Assembly (NCBI GenBank): GCA_933228895.1 | Contig: OW121857.1 | Span: 124,001 to 188,000, forward strand | DNA from: Platycnemis pennipes | Lineage: Eukaryota > Arthropoda > Insecta > Odonata > Platycnemididae | Direction of reading: 5' to 3' | Length of the DNA: 64,000 bases | Part shown: piece after piece, positions 62,401 through 64,000 of the stretch | How the letters are laid out: each line of letters starts with the position of its first letter | Numbering within the stretch: the first letter of the stretch is position 1 | Notes under the pieces: generated by a model | The model's database searches: none | Seen by the model: the letters and a program-made list of their open reading frames with translations, nothing else | What the model was told of the DNA's origin: nothing | Translations under genes and position numbers: made by a program

Positions 62401-64000
62401 TCATTGAACTTTTTTTCGGGGTATGTCATATGAGAACAAAAATATCAAAATCTGAGTGCTCCACTCAAATTTGAATTTCACAAACAAAAAATTCATTTCT
62501 TAATCGGATTTTCAGCTAAACTTATCCATTTCGCCCGTCTTCATTGCATTTCCCCAAAATTTACGCAAAATAACATAGGTAAACAAAAATATCGAAATCT
62601 AGGTGCTCCACTCAAACTTGAATTTCACCAAATAAATTCAATTGTATCGCGGTTTTTCCGCTAAAATTGTCAATTTCACCTTTTTTTATTGCATTTTACC
62701 TAAATTTACGCAAAATGTCATAAGAGAACAAAATGATCTAAATCTGAGTGCTTCATTTAAACTTAAATTTCACCAACTTAATTCATTTCTAACGCTTTTT
62801 TAGCTAAAATTATCCATTTTGCCTGCCTTCATTGCATTTTACCAAAATTTACGCAAAATAATATAGGAGAACAAAAATATTTAAATCTGAGTTCTCAATT
62901 CAAACTAGAAATTCACCAACTAAATTCATTTCTAACCCGATTTTTAAGCTAAAATTATCCTTTTTTCCTGTGTTGACTGCATTTCACTAAAAGTTACGCA
63001 AAATATCATAGGAGAACAAATATATGCAATTCTTAGTGCTCGTTTCAAACTTGAATTTCATCAACAAAAATCATTTCTAACGCGGTTTTTCTGCTTAAAT
63101 TGTCCATTTCAACTTTTTTCATTGATATCACTAAAATTTACGCAAAATCTTATTGGAGAGCAAAAAAATCCAAATCTGAGTGCTCCACTGAAACTTGAAT
63201 TTCACTGTCAAAATTCATTTCAACGCGGTTTTTCACCTAAAATTATCCATTTCGCCTGTAATCATTGCAATTTAACCAACATTTACGCAAAATGTCATAG
63301 GAGAACAAAAATATTGAAAATCTGGGTGATCCACTCATACTTGAATTTCACAAACTAAATTTATTTCTAACCCGGTTTTCAGCTAAAATTATCCCTTTTG
63401 CTTATCTACATTGCATTTCACCAAAATTTACGCAAAACGGCATAGGAGAATAAAAATATCCAAATCTGAGTTCTCCACTCAAACATGAATTTCACCAACT
63501 AAATTCATTTCTAACGCGGTTTTTCAGCTAAAATTATCCTTTTTTCCTGTGTTGACTGCATTTCACCAAAAAATACGCAAAATGCCACAGGAGAACCAAA
63601 ATATTTAAATCTGAGAGCTCAATTCAAACTAGAATTTCACCAACTAAATTCATTTCAAACCCGATTTTTCAGCTAACATTATCCTTTCTCCTGTCTTCAT
63701 TGCATTTTACTGAAAGGTACGCAAAATGTCATAGGAGAAAAAAAATATCAAAATCTGATGGCTCCACTCTAACTTGAATTTTACCAACGTAATTCATTTA
63801 CAACGCGGTTTTTCCGTTAAAATTATCCATTTCGCCTGTCTTAATTGCATTTCACCATAATGTACTCAAAACATAATAGAACAAAAGTATTCAATCTGAG
63901 TGCTCAATTCAAACATGAATTTCACCAAGTGAATTCAGTTCTTATGCGGTTTTTCAGCTAAATTTATCAATATCTCCTGTCCTCATTGCATTTTACCGAC

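Larger units (their letters stand above)
25606..64000. mobile_element. TIR-flanked satellite element, copy 2 (truncated by window end)
   Basis: Same left arm as element 1, then the same satellite for at least 37.9 kb. The closing arm is not in the window. However, about 62640-64000 follows the terminal monomers of array 1 (16900-18119) variant by variant, which places the expected arm about 0.2 kb past the end. Array 1 lacks one monomer present here at about 63400-63540. Copy 2 is about three times longer than copy 1. Confidence 0.55.
26093..64000 (+). repeat. 145-bp satellite array 2 (~250 monomers, HOR-organised)
   Basis: Same monomer and orientation as array 1. The ATTGTATCGCGG variant recurs near 34204, 37457, 40568, 43679, 46789, 55642 and 59331. 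Spacings are 3253, 3111, 3111, 3110, 8853 (three shorter units) and 3689. Hybrid marker monomers lie near 26980, 29950, 34660, 37915, 41025, 44137, 47245, 56100 and 59795. One piggyBac-like insertion at 31742 is the only foreign DNA seen. Repeated 97-codon open frames are translations of two adjacent monomers. Confidence 0.95.

Noticed and set aside
6134..64000. CRISPR-like regular repetition
   Set aside because: The units are contiguous 145-bp satellite monomers with no unique spacers and no cas genes. The setting is eukaryotic.

Overview
The window looks like repeat-rich nuclear DNA from a eukaryote, most likely an arthropod with a large, transposon-laden genome. I see no host gene. The basis is long A+T-rich satellite arrays, decayed non-LTR retrotransposon (LINE) pieces, a piggyBac-type insertion at TTAA, and short LINE/SINE ends of the CTACATAATACCC..GCGAG..CC..AAGGGTGTGTGGC type that I associate with orthopteroid insects and some other arthropods. 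Species-level placement is not possible from sequence alone.

Layout. (1) 1-2570: a transposon-like block. Tandem ~137-bp repeats carry direct-repeat-1 boxes (AGGTCAAAGGTCA). They are arranged as a long inverted repeat (1-523 pairs with 1605-2127) and followed by a tail ending TGGGACACTCTG. (2) 2571-5646: non-satellite DNA with broken LINE reverse-transcriptase pieces on the minus strand. (3) 5647-18776: a TIR-flanked satellite element. A ~487-bp arm (5647-6133) and its inverted copy (18299-18776) enclose about 12.2 kb of a 145-bp satellite. (4) 18777-22529: a patchwork of LINE fragments, LINE/SINE ends, a C-rich tract and the left half of an old palindrome. (5) 22530-29776: a copy of 2571-9818 at about 99.9% identity, containing the same LINE pieces, the same left arm (25606-26092) and the start of the same array. 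(6) 26093-64000: a second, three-fold longer satellite array that runs off the window. It is interrupted only by a 1165-bp non-autonomous piggyBac-like element (31742-32906) whose empty site can be read in many sister monomers.

The satellite has a 145-bp monomer organised into higher-order repeats (HORs) of about 22 monomers (3.11-3.25 kb, with 2.77- and 3.69-kb variants). A hybrid monomer carrying about 70 bp of unrelated sequence marks most HOR units. The last ~1.3 kb of the window matches the terminal part of the first array, so the second right arm should lie roughly 0.2 kb beyond the window end.

The main candidate for something new is this pair of large elements: near-identical long inverted arms, containing a GC-rich block, a conserved nested hairpin and a TGACGTCA palindrome, that enclose a satellite array of very different length in two copies. 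Nothing here encodes an intact protein. The ORFs inside the satellite are translations of repeats whose period is not a multiple of three.
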